A DNA stretch of 31,919 bases from REEB481 sp964586595. GTDB taxonomy: Bacteria > Bacteroidota > Bacteroidia > NS11-12g > UBA955. The position numbers and the translations under genes were made by a program. Positions 6,475 to 14,218 of this stretch are shown one piece after another; position 1 is the first letter of the stretch; every line of letters starts with the position of its first letter. The DNA lies in the NCBI GenBank assembly GCA_964586595.1, contig CAZPHB010000025.1:1-31919 (forward strand). Reading direction: 5' to 3'. A model generated the notes under the pieces. That model ran no database searches, had not been told where the DNA came from, and was given only the letters and a program-made list of their open reading frames with translations.

Positions 6475-7079
6475 GGCTTTCTCAAAAAATGCCTGACCAC
6501 AAAATCATTAATCCTGGCAGGTGCCAGTTTCAGGTCGTGCTTCAATTTTTGCGGATCCTCCTGTTGAAGCAGGGCTATGATTCTATCCATTTCAAACCGG
6601 GTGAGCTTATCCAAATCCAATTCTTCAAGTGCAAGAAATAGCAATTGGGTTATTGAACCATGCATCGCCAACTTTTTGCTTGTTGTTGAACGGAATACCA
6701 GGGTACTTTTCCCTATCCGTATGCTCCTTCGGTTTCCGTTGGTGAGATAGACCGGCTTCATCGGCACCTGGCTGGATAATCCTATCTGGTTCAGGGCTTG
6801 TAATCCGGTCGGCATAATTTTGATACGTTCCTTTTTGGCAATCGCCATGGCTATTTCAGCGGTGGAAGGCAGCATTTTGCCCAATACCTGATCTTCTTTG
6901 TACAACGCATAAATGCCCTGCCCCAAACGCACAATCATTCCCTGCTCCGCCAATCTTGAAAGCGCTTTCCGAATGGATGCGGAGGTGCCCATCTCCCGGA
7001 AATCAGATGGCAGGAATATTTGCCCTGGCTTAGATCGCCTGATTTTTTGAGCTATACGTGAGGTTACAGAATAGTCCAT
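6471..7079 (-). CDS. abiEi: AbiEi-type antitoxin and repressor (DUF6088 family)
   Basis: This 202-residue protein fits the AbiEi/DUF6088 antitoxin family. A winged helix-turn-helix occupies the first 70 or so residues (FREMGTSASIRKALSRL, then GMIVRLGQGIYAL as the wing). A C-terminal domain (about 80-200) contains LPSTAEIAMAIAKKER and the PVYLTNGNRRSIRIG strand region typical of the family. AbiEi represses its own promoter by binding inverted repeats, and it counters AbiEii without direct binding in the characterised type IV case. ATG 7079 sits inside the arm of a 9-bp inverted repeat and only four bases after a -7 box, so the mRNA is probably leaderless. Confidence 0.92.
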   Translation of the reverse strand: MDYSVTSRIAQKIRRSKPGQIFLPSDFREMGTSASIRKALSRLAEQGMIVRLGQGIYALYKEDQVLGKMLPSTAEIAMAIAKKERIKIMPTGLQALNQIGLSSQVPMKPVYLTNGNRRSIRIGKSTLVFRSTTSKKLAMHGSITQLLFLALEELDLDKLTRFEMDRIIALLQQEDPQKLKHDLKLAPARINDFVVRHFLRKP

Positions 7080-7107
7080 GTCACAAATTTACTATTTATT
7101 GTGACAT
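7078..7107 (-). promoter_or_regulatory. abiE promoter with operator-like inverted repeat
   Basis: A perfect 9-bp inverted repeat, ATGTCACAA (7078-7086) and TTGTGACAT (7099-7107), is separated by 12 bases. On the minus strand the exact -7 element TAAATTTG (7084-7091) overlaps the start-proximal arm. This fits autorepression by the winged-helix AbiEi; the binding itself is inferred. Confidence 0.6.
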
Positions 7108-7225
7108 TTATCGGGAATGAAACAGATTGTCCTATTCCTCCATCCTATAGCACCTGGCCAAGTTGCATGATCCTCTTCAGGCATCCGTCCGGCATGCCGT
7201 GCATTTACATGGGCATCTTTGTTTC

Positions 7226-7301
7226 CCTTTCGCAATTACCCCAAACACATACCACCCCCCTTATCTTTGTTTCCCATGTTGTTCCGCTCCAAACGCCGCA
7301 T
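7226..7301 (+). repeat. Direct repeat copy B: native S41 promoter and start
   Basis: This is the original copy of the sequence duplicated at 5306-5380. It carries the -7 box TATCTTTG (7262-7269) six bases before ATG 7276 of the S41 protease gene, and continues into codon 9 of that gene. The intact downstream gene shows this copy is native. Confidence 0.88.
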
Positions 7302-8907
7302 CCTCTATGCCGGCGCAGGCCTATTCCTGCTGCTGGGCGCAGCGAAAACTGCCGACGACTTTTTCGAAATCAGCAAAAACCTGGAAATCTTCAACGCCAC
7401 CTACCGCGAGGTGAACGCCCACTATGTGGATGAGCTGAAACCCGGTGAGATGATGAAGAAAGGCATCGACGCCATGTTGCTGAGCCTCGATCCATATACC
7501 AACTTCTTCAGTGAAGCACAGGCCGAAGAAGCCCTCATGGATCGCGAAGGTGAATACAGCGGCGTGGGCTGTCAGGTGGAAATCAAGAACCAGTATCCGG
7601 TCATCACCGAGGTATTCGGACAAACGCCCTTCGCCGATGCCGACATCCGCCCCGGCGACATCATCCGGCGCATCAACGGCCGCGAGGTGAAGGGGCTTTC
7701 ACGCAGCGAAATCGGAAGCCAACTGCGCGGCGGCGCAGGCACGGTGCTCAGCCTCAGCCTGGACCGGCAGGGCAGCATCCTGGACAAGCGCATCACGCGT
7801 AGGGAAATCCGTTTGAAGAATGTGCCCTATTACGGCATGATCAATTCAGGCACGGGCTACATCAAGCTGAACCAGTTCGGAGAAAACTGCGCTTCCGAGG
7901 TGCGCAATGCCCTGCTGGAACTCAAGCGCAACGCCGGACTTGAAGCCCTGGTGCTCGACCTGCGCGGCAACGGCGGCGGCCTGCTTCAGGAAGCGGTGGA
8001 CATCGTGAACCTCTTTGTGCCGCGCGACCAGCTCGTGGTGAGCACCAAAGGCCGCGCCGGCGGACTCAACCGCGAGTTCCGCACCGCCAATGCGCCCGTG
8101 GATCTGAACATCCGTGTGGCCGTGCTGCTCAACAACCGTTCCGCCTCTGCCAGCGAAGTGGTGAGCGGAACCCTCCAAGATTTGGATCGCGCCGTCGCCG
8201 TGGGCCGGAATAGTTATGGCAAAGGACTGGTGCAAAACACCTTTCCCCTGCCCTACCGCACGCAGCTGAAGGTGACCACCGCCCGATATTATACGCCTTC
8301 CGGTCGCTGCATCCAGTTGCTCGACTACAGCAAACGCAATCCCGACGGCAGCGCAGGCAGCATCCCCGATTCGCTGCGCAATGCCTTCAAAACCAAAAAA
8401 GGTCGCACCGTGTATGACGGAGGTGGCGTACGCCCGGATGTGGTGGTGGAAGACCCCTGGAACAAAGGCATCTACAAATTGCTGAACGAACGGCAGCTCT
8501 TGTTCCAGTTCGCGAACCGCTGGCGCAACAGCCACGACAGTCCGCCAAGTCCTGCGGCATTTACCCTGCCCGACGACGCGTGGAACAGCTTTGTGGAAGA
8601 AGCCGCTTTCGATCTGGAAATCCACCACCGCGAGCGCATGCTCAAACAGAGCAGGAGCCTCACCGACGATGCCGTCCTTGATGAACGCCTGCTTCCCGAT
8701 ACCAAAGAAGCCTCACGGCGCGCCTTCAGCGACAAGCTGAATGCAGAACGCAAAGGCATTCAATACCGCCTGGAACTGGAGATTGTGAGCCGCTTCTTCT
8801 ATGACCGCGCCGAATACGAAAAAGGGCTGCGCCAGGATCCGGATGTACTCAAAGCATCGTCCCTGCTTGGCGACAAGTCCTCCTACGAAAAGCTGCTGCG
8901 TCCATGA
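7276..8907 (+). CDS. S41 C-terminal processing peptidase (CtpA/Tsp family)
   Basis: This 543-residue envelope serine protease is membrane-anchored or secreted by an N-terminal segment (RRILYAGAGLFLLLGAA). A PDZ domain lies at about residues 96-165 (GVGCQVEIK, then PGDIIRRINGREVKG). The catalytic Ser/Lys dyad is S291 in NNRSASASEV and K316 in YGKGLVQ; their spacing of 25 residues equals that of E. coli Tsp. ATG 7276 is chosen over the longer frame from 7219 because a perfect -7 box ends at 7269. Such proteases trim or degrade periplasmic proteins from the C-terminus. The last four bases overlap the permease gene, so it heads an operon with that gene and the M28 peptidase. Confidence 0.93.
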   Translation: MLFRSKRRILYAGAGLFLLLGAAKTADDFFEISKNLEIFNATYREVNAHYVDELKPGEMMKKGIDAMLLSLDPYTNFFSEAQAEEALMDREGEYSGVGCQVEIKNQYPVITEVFGQTPFADADIRPGDIIRRINGREVKGLSRSEIGSQLRGGAGTVLSLSLDRQGSILDKRITRREIRLKNVPYYGMINSGTGYIKLNQFGENCASEVRNALLELKRNAGLEALVLDLRGNGGGLLQEAVDIVNLFVPRDQLVVSTKGRAGGLNREFRTANAPVDLNIRVAVLLNNRSASASEVVSGTLQDLDRAVAVGRNSYGKGLVQNTFPLPYRTQLKVTTARYYTPSGRCIQLLDYSKRNPDGSAGSIPDSLRNAFKTKKGRTVYDGGGVRPDVVVEDPWNKGIYKLLNERQLLFQFANRWRNSHDSPPSPAAFTLPDDAWNSFVEEAAFDLEIHHRERMLKQSRSLTDDAVLDERLLPDTKEASRRAFSDKLNAERKGIQYRLELEIVSRFFYDRAEYEKGLRQDPDVLKASSLLGDKSSYEKLLRP

Positions 8908-9728
8908 GCCTGCTGTGGTGGATATTGCTGCCGCTGATTGGCTCGCTGGGCGGATTCTTGGCCGGGATGCTGGGTGTAGGTGGAGGCGTCATCTTCATTC
9001 CCATCCTGCAGCACCTGTTTGCATTACAACATTTAGAAGGCGCTGAACTGGTGCGCTTCACCCTGGCCAATTCCATCCTACTGGTGGCACTCAGCGGCCT
9101 GGCCGGCAGTCGTCGCCAATACCTCATGGGCAACTTCTTCCCGGGAGCCGTGCTGGCCACAGGCCTTGCCGGCATGTGCAGCGCCTGGGGACTTTCCTGG
9201 CTCATCAACCGCTCCGATTGGTACCACAGGGAAGATTTCCTGCTGGTATTCCTCCTTTTCCTGCTGATCAGCGTGTGGAACATGCTCTTTGGGAAGAAGG
9301 AAGGTGCCGTCGGAACCATCAATCTGGAACCCAAAGCAGGCTGGTCGTCGGTAGCCGTTGGACTGGTGGCCGGATGTGTGATGGCGCTCAGCGGACTGGG
9401 CGGAGGCGTCATCATGGTTCCGCTGTTCCGCATGTGGCTGCGCTACGATTTGAAGAAAGCCACCTCGGTTTCCCTGGGCTGTATTCCCATCATTGCTTTG
9501 CCAACCATCATTCAGTACATGAGCGCCGAAGCACCGTGCATCCCCGGACTTCCGCAGTTGAACTACCTCATTTGGACTTTTTCGTTGCCCATGGCCGCGG
9601 GCGTATTGGTGTTTAGTCCGCTGGGCGTGCGGGTTGCACGAAAACTGCCTGCCGCCGTGTTGCGCAGTATATTTGCCGTGCTGAATTCAGCCATCATCAT
9701 CAAAACACTGTGGGAACTTTACGGATAA
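8904..9728 (+). CDS. TauE/SafE-family (DUF81) membrane permease
   Basis: This 274-residue, highly hydrophobic protein has about eight membrane helices and the internal duplication of the family. The two repeats each contain a glycine-rich motif: FLAGMLGVGGGVIFIPIL (about residues 18-35) and ALSGLGGGVIMVPLF (about 161-175). Members export sulfite, sulfonates or other small anions; the substrate cannot be told here. It overlaps the S41 gene by ATGA and the next gene by 19 bases, so all three are probably cotranscribed. Confidence 0.9.
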   Translation: MSLLWWILLPLIGSLGGFLAGMLGVGGGVIFIPILQHLFALQHLEGAELVRFTLANSILLVALSGLAGSRRQYLMGNFFPGAVLATGLAGMCSAWGLSWLINRSDWYHREDFLLVFLLFLLISVWNMLFGKKEGAVGTINLEPKAGWSSVAVGLVAGCVMALSGLGGGVIMVPLFRMWLRYDLKKATSVSLGCIPIIALPTIIQYMSAEAPCIPGLPQLNYLIWTFSLPMAAGVLVFSPLGVRVARKLPAAVLRSIFAVLNSAIIIKTLWELYG

Positions 9729-11422
9729 AACTATTGCTGCCGCTGGCAATGCTCGCGGCTCCACTCTGGGCTCAGAAACCGGATAAACTGCGGGAAGAAG
9801 CGCTGACCAACTTCAAAAAAGACATCAGCTACCTGGCGGCAGATGCTTTGGAAGGAAGGCTTACCGGCTGGCCCGGAGAACAGCTTTCTGCCGAATACAT
9901 CGCAAAGGAATTTGAAGCCCTGGGCTTGAGTCCGAAGGGTATGAACGGAAGCTGGATGCAGCCTTTCGACATTGTCCGCCTGCGCATCGCCGGAGGCAAA
10001 TCTGCACTCAGCGTAAAGGTGGGCGACTCCATCGTGAAACTGCCACTGAACGCAGCCTTTTTTCCGCTGACCCAAAGCGCCAACCAGGCTCAGGTAAAGG
10101 CTCCGCTGGTGTTCCTGAACTACGGCATTGAAGCCGACAGTTTGGGCCACAACGATTACCGCGACGCCGGAGACCTCAAGGGGAAAATCGCCCTCATCAT
10201 GCTGGGTTCACCCAAAGAAACCACGCCGCAATCGCCCTTTGCACCTTATGAAGATCTGGATTACAAAATCCAAACTGCGGAAAAACGCGGAGCAGCGGCC
10301 ATCATCTTCATCCCTTCTCCGGATACACGGGCCAACCCTGACGGGGAACTGAAACGCGGAACCAACCCGCGTTCCATCCCAATCCTGTACGCCTATCGGT
10401 CGGTAGATGCGCTGAAGGCGGCTCAGGAGGCTGATCTTCAGGTAGATATAACGATTTTGAAAGGCCAGGGCCACAATGTGCTGGGCTACAAAGCGAACAA
10501 GAAGGCCCGCTACACCGTGATCATTGGCGCGCACCACGACCACCTCGGCTATGGAGAACTGGGCGGCAGCCGTGCACCGGGCAGCAACCAGATCCACAAC
10601 GGCGCCGACGACAATGCCAGCGGAACCGCAGCCATGCTGCAGCTGGCGCGCACCATCAGCAAAGACAAGAAATTCAAAGCCTACAATTACCTCTTCATGG
10701 CGTTCAGCGGGGAAGAATTGGGACTGATTGGTTCCAAATACTTCACCAAAAATCCATCCATCAACATCAGAGATGTGGCTTATATGGTGAACATCGACAT
10801 GCTTGGCCGCCTGGATTCTGCACGCAAAACGCTGGTGATCAATGGCACAGGCACCACGCCCGACTGGAAACGGAGCCTGGAAGCACTGCCCACCGACACC
10901 AACATCCTGCGCATCACCACCAGCGAGAGCGGCCTCGGCCCCAGCGACCACGCTTCTTTTTACCTCGAAAACATCCCCGTGCTGCATTTCTTCACCGGAC
11001 AACACCCGGACTACCACATGCCCAGCGATGATGAAGAACGCATCAACTACGCAGGCATGTACGAAAGCTGGAAGTATGTGCTGAACTTCATCCGGAAGAA
11101 CCAAAGCGGCGGAAAACCTGAATTCACCAAAACCAAAGACGTAAGTCCGGGGCGCAGTCCGTTTAAGGTGAGTCTGGGCTTGATGCCGGACTATTCCTTC
11201 CCCGGGCCGGGTTTGCGTCTGGACGGCGTAAGCGAGGGCAAGCCGGCACAAAAGGCAGGACTTCAAAAAGGCGACATCATCATGGCCTTGGGTGAAACAC
11301 CGGTTGCCAACGTAGAAGGCTACATGAAAGCGCTTTCACAACTACAAAAAGGACAACCTGTTGTAGTACACTATACCCGACCAGGAATTGAAGGCTTGCA
11401 GCAAATTACCGTGAACTTGTAA
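9710..11422 (+). CDS. M28-family zinc aminopeptidase with PA and PDZ domains
   Basis: This 570-residue secreted metallopeptidase has a signal peptide (MGTLRIKLLLPLAMLAAPLWAQ) that supports the GTG start at 9710. A PA-like insert lies around residues 125-250. The M28 zinc site is complete: H275-x-D277 in GAHHDHLG, D300/D301 in NGADDNASG, the E335-E336 pair in FSGEELGLIG, an Asp in NIDMLGRLD, and a C-terminal His in QHPDYHMPSDD. A PDZ domain (about 490-570, ending EGLQQITVNL) closes the protein and may recognise peptide ends. It probably trims peptides in the periplasm. It is the third gene of an operon with another PDZ protease, and the permease overlaps both. Confidence 0.92.
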   Translation: MGTLRIKLLLPLAMLAAPLWAQKPDKLREEALTNFKKDISYLAADALEGRLTGWPGEQLSAEYIAKEFEALGLSPKGMNGSWMQPFDIVRLRIAGGKSALSVKVGDSIVKLPLNAAFFPLTQSANQAQVKAPLVFLNYGIEADSLGHNDYRDAGDLKGKIALIMLGSPKETTPQSPFAPYEDLDYKIQTAEKRGAAAIIFIPSPDTRANPDGELKRGTNPRSIPILYAYRSVDALKAAQEADLQVDITILKGQGHNVLGYKANKKARYTVIIGAHHDHLGYGELGGSRAPGSNQIHNGADDNASGTAAMLQLARTISKDKKFKAYNYLFMAFSGEELGLIGSKYFTKNPSINIRDVAYMVNIDMLGRLDSARKTLVINGTGTTPDWKRSLEALPTDTNILRITTSESGLGPSDHASFYLENIPVLHFFTGQHPDYHMPSDDEERINYAGMYESWKYVLNFIRKNQSGGKPEFTKTKDVSPGRSPFKVSLGLMPDYSFPGPGLRLDGVSEGKPAQKAGLQKGDIIMALGETPVANVEGYMKALSQLQKGQPVVVHYTRPGIEGLQQITVNL

Positions 11423-11520
11423 TTGCCTGTCCTCTTTTCTGACATTTCGCTTGATTGATATAAATTTTCTTCCTATACTCGAAGTAGTTCAATCATTCAA
11501 TAATCTTATCAACTTAAACT

Positions 11521-11760
11521 ATGTTAGAAAAAGAGTTTCAATTTTTCCTTGATCATCAGGCTGAATTAGTTGCAAAATACAGCGGAAAGTTCCTTGTCAT
11601 CAGAGGCACGGAAGTCATTGGTGCTTATGATTCCGACGAGGAGGCATATTTTCAGACGCTGAAGAAGTTTGAGCCTGGCACCTTTCTCATTCAATTTTGC
11701 GAAGAAGGAGATGCTTCTTACACGCAAACCTTCCATTCCCGTGTTGCTTTTGTCAAATGA
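11521..11760 (+). CDS. DUF5678-like small protein
   Basis: This 79-residue protein matches the DUF5678 pattern: a short helix, then KYSGKFLVIRGTEVIGAYD and DEEAYFQTLKKFEPGTFLIQ. The function of the family is not established. Its TGA overlaps the ATG of the downstream aspartic protease gene (ATGA), so the two are translationally coupled and probably work together. ATG 11521 follows an AT-rich 98-base gap after the M28 gene, which likely holds its promoter. No clear TAnnTTTG element was found there. Confidence 0.8.
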   Translation: MLEKEFQFFLDHQAELVAKYSGKFLVIRGTEVIGAYDSDEEAYFQTLKKFEPGTFLIQFCEEGDASYTQTFHSRVAFVK

Positions 11761-12320
11761 TGGAACGGGCAAAAACATTCACAGCAAGAGCAGCAGGTAT
11801 TTCAAAGGTTTTGGTTTCAGCGTGCGGCATTTGCCAAGCCTATGATCCGCTGAGTGGGCAACCCCACCCTGCGATTAAGCCATTCAATGCCCTTTGGGAT
11901 ACAGGAGCTACCGGAACTGTAATAACGAAAACAGTTATCGATGCATTGGGACTCATGCCTGTCGGGAAAACCAAAGTCCATCATGCCAACGGAACTGCTC
12001 TTGTAAATGCTTATTACATCAACTTGTTTCTACCGAACCAGGTTGGTTTCAAATTCATCCCTGTTACCGAGGGAGTTTTGGTAGATGACGCCAGCGTGCT
12101 TATTGGTATGGATATTATTACCAGAGGTGATTTTGCTGTTACAAATTTCTCTGGAAAAACCACCTGCTCCTTTCGGGTGCCTTCAGTTGCTGAAATTGAT
12201 TTCAATAAAGATGAAGCTGCACAGGAAGCAACGCCAATCAAACCACACACGAACTTGGGACGAAACGCTTTATGCCATTGCGGCAGTGGGAAAAAGTTCA
12301 AAAATTGTCACGGTAAATAA
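11757..12320 (+). CDS. Retropepsin-like aspartic protease with C-terminal SEC-C motif
   Basis: This 187-residue protein has the retroviral-type aspartic protease active site D48-T49-G50 in ALWDTGATGTVI, and later VLIGMDIITRGDF, the second signature block of single-domain retropepsins, which act as dimers. The last 18 or so residues (NALCHCGSGKKFKNCHGK) form a SEC-C zinc-binding motif, the same kind that ends SecA and links it to SecB and ribosomes. ATG 11757 is chosen because it overlaps the upstream stop (ATGA); a longer frame from 11697 would overlap the DUF5678 gene by 64 bases. No signal peptide is seen, so it is probably cytoplasmic. The substrate is unknown. Confidence 0.88.
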   Translation: MMERAKTFTARAAGISKVLVSACGICQAYDPLSGQPHPAIKPFNALWDTGATGTVITKTVIDALGLMPVGKTKVHHANGTALVNAYYINLFLPNQVGFKFIPVTEGVLVDDASVLIGMDIITRGDFAVTNFSGKTTCSFRVPSVAEIDFNKDEAAQEATPIKPHTNLGRNALCHCGSGKKFKNCHGK

Positions 12321-12328
12321 GCATGCAG

Positions 12329-12336
12329 TAAACTTG
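12329..12336 (+). promoter_or_regulatory. Possible -7 element of metF
   Basis: TAAACTTG differs from TAnnTTTG by one base and ends eight bases before the metF ATG, implying a very short leader. Confidence 0.35.
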
Positions 12337-12344
12337 CGCATAAA

Positions 12345-13301
12345 ATGAAAATCACCGACCATATTTCCGGGCGCAACGGCCGTACCCTCTTCAGCTTTGA
12401 GATACTGCCTCCCCTGAAAGGCGAGAGCATACACAGCATCTGGAGCGGCATTGACCCCCTGATGGAGTTTAACCCATCTTTTATTGATGTTACGTATCAC
12501 CGCGAGGATTTCATCATGCGCAAGCGCCCGGATGGCGGCTACGACCGAATCACCACGCGCAAACGCCCCGGAACCGTAGGCATCTGTGCCGGAATCCAAA
12601 ACAAATACAAGGTAGATGCAGTGCCACACCTCATCTGCGGCGGCTTCAACAAGGAAGACACAGAAAATGCGCTCATCGACCTCCACTTTGTAGGCATCGA
12701 CAACATCCTCGCCCTGCGCGGCGATGCGCGTAAAGACGACCGCTTCTTTGTACCTGAAGAAGGTGGAAATAAAAATGCCCTCGACCTGATCTATCAGATC
12801 AAGAACATGAACAACGGCATCTATCTGGACGAAGGACTGGTGAATGCCACCGTGAGTAATTTCTGCATCGGTTCGGCCGGTTATCCGGAAAAGCACATGG
12901 ACGCACCCAATCTGGAAAGCGACCTGAATTTCCTGAAACGCAAGGTGGAAGCCGGAGCCGAGTTCATTGTCACACAGATGTTCTTCGACAACCGACATTT
13001 CAACGACTTCGTGTCCCGCTGCCGCGAGAAAGGCATCAACGTGCCCATCATTCCCGGAATCAAGCCGCTTACCACCAAAAAACAGCTGCTCACACTGCCC
13101 AACATCTTCAACATTGAAATCCCTTACGAGCTCAGCGAGGCCGTGCAGGCCTGCAAGGACGATAAGGAAGTGCGCGAAGTGGGCATAGAATGGTGCATCA
13201 ACCAATGCCGTGAATTGGTCAAAAGCGATGCGCCGGTTTTGCATTTCTACACGATGGGTAAAAGTGAAACCATCCGCAGAATAGCCTCACAGGTGTATTG
13301 A
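12345..13301 (+). CDS. metF: Methylenetetrahydrofolate reductase
   Basis: This 318-residue FAD enzyme reduces 5,10-methylene- to 5-methyl-tetrahydrofolate and so feeds methionine synthesis. It shows the family order along the TIM barrel: TLFSFEILPP near the N-terminus with the conserved catalytic Glu, PSFIDVTYHRE, then NILALRGDARKDD (folate and flavin contacts). GAEFIVTQMFFDN and VPIIPGIKPLTTKKQL lie in the C-terminal half. The length is normal for bacterial MetF. Its stop TGA overlaps the rsgA start by one base. Pairing with the B12-binding and other genes downstream may be only operon packing. Confidence 0.95.
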   Translation: MKITDHISGRNGRTLFSFEILPPLKGESIHSIWSGIDPLMEFNPSFIDVTYHREDFIMRKRPDGGYDRITTRKRPGTVGICAGIQNKYKVDAVPHLICGGFNKEDTENALIDLHFVGIDNILALRGDARKDDRFFVPEEGGNKNALDLIYQIKNMNNGIYLDEGLVNATVSNFCIGSAGYPEKHMDAPNLESDLNFLKRKVEAGAEFIVTQMFFDNRHFNDFVSRCREKGINVPIIPGIKPLTTKKQLLTLPNIFNIEIPYELSEAVQACKDDKEVREVGIEWCINQCRELVKSDAPVLHFYTMGKSETIRRIASQVY

Positions 13302-14218
13302 TGCAGGGAACGGTAGTCAAGTCCACCGGAAGCTGGTACCGCATTTTGTGCGAAGACGGTTCGGTGGCTGACGCACGCATCCGCGGGAAGCTGCGCCTTC
13401 AGGGCGTAAATACCACCAATCCCGTGGCCGTTGGCGACCACGTGCTGCTGAAGCACGAAGCCAATACCGACCTGCTGGTGATTTGCGATGTGCTGCCCCG
13501 CCGCAATTACCTCATCCGAAAAAGCAACAACCTGAGCCGGCAACGGCAAATACTGGCGGCAAACCTCGATCAGGCCGTGTTGGTGGTTACGCTCATGGCA
13601 CCGGCCACTTCTACAGGTTTCATTGACCGCTTCCTGCTTACCTGCGAAGCCTACCATGTGCCTGCGCTGCTGCTCATCAACAAAACGGACATGCTCGCCG
13701 GTGCGGAAGCCGCCCTGGAAGCATTCAGCAACCTATATGCATCCTTGGGATATCCGGTGATTCCGGTGAGCGCAAAAACCGGCTACGGAATAGAAGCGCT
13801 GCATGCTATCATGTCCGGCAAAACCAGCCTCATCAGCGGACACAGCGGCGTGGGAAAAAGCACGCTCATCAACAAACTCATTCCGGGACTGGACCTGAAA
13901 ACAGGCGCCATTTCCGCAGCCCACGAAAAAGGGAAACACACCACCACCTTTGCGGAAATGCACTTCCTTCCGGGTGGCGGCTCGCTGATCGATACTCCGG
14001 GCATCCGCGACCTTGGTGTAGTGGACCTTGAACCCCGGGAAATCAGTCATTACTTTGCAGAAATGCGCCCCCTGATTGCGCATTGCCGTTTCAACAACTG
14101 CCTGCATGTGCAGGAACCCGGTTGTGCCGTCATCGAGGCATTGGAGCAAGGCAAAATTGCGCAGGAGCGTTACTACAACTACCTAAGCATCCTGAACAAT
14201 GAAGACGTATTTCGTTAA
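13301..14218 (+). CDS. rsgA: Ribosome small-subunit biogenesis GTPase RsgA
   Basis: This 305-residue circularly permuted GTPase assists late 30S maturation. An N-terminal OB fold (about 1-70, starting MQGTVVKSTGSWYRILCEDG) precedes the G-domain in the permuted order: G4 (LLINKTDM), G5-like SAKTG, then G1 GHSGVGKST (180-188), and G3 DTPGIRDLG. The C-terminal zinc motif C-x4-C-x-H-x5-C is present in CRFNNCLHVQEPGC. ATG 13301 overlaps the metF stop by one base (TGATG). The next gene starts 20 bases before the rsgA stop. Confidence 0.95.
   Translation: MQGTVVKSTGSWYRILCEDGSVADARIRGKLRLQGVNTTNPVAVGDHVLLKHEANTDLLVICDVLPRRNYLIRKSNNLSRQRQILAANLDQAVLVVTLMAPATSTGFIDRFLLTCEAYHVPALLLINKTDMLAGAEAALEAFSNLYASLGYPVIPVSAKTGYGIEALHAIMSGKTSLISGHSGVGKSTLINKLIPGLDLKTGAISAAHEKGKHTTTFAEMHFLPGGGSLIDTPGIRDLGVVDLEPREISHYFAEMRPLIAHCRFNNCLHVQEPGCAVIEALEQGKIAQERYYNYLSILNNEDVFR

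Noticed and set aside
7219..7275. Longer S41 protease N-terminus starting MFPFRNYPKH
   Set aside because: The -7 promoter box lies inside this extension; ATG 7276 starts directly at the anchor segment.
10208..11266. Long minus-strand open frames opposite core genes (here, 15150-16322, 24771-25862 and 26230-27411)
   Set aside because: They lie wholly opposite well-supported genes and reflect codon bias, with no family match.
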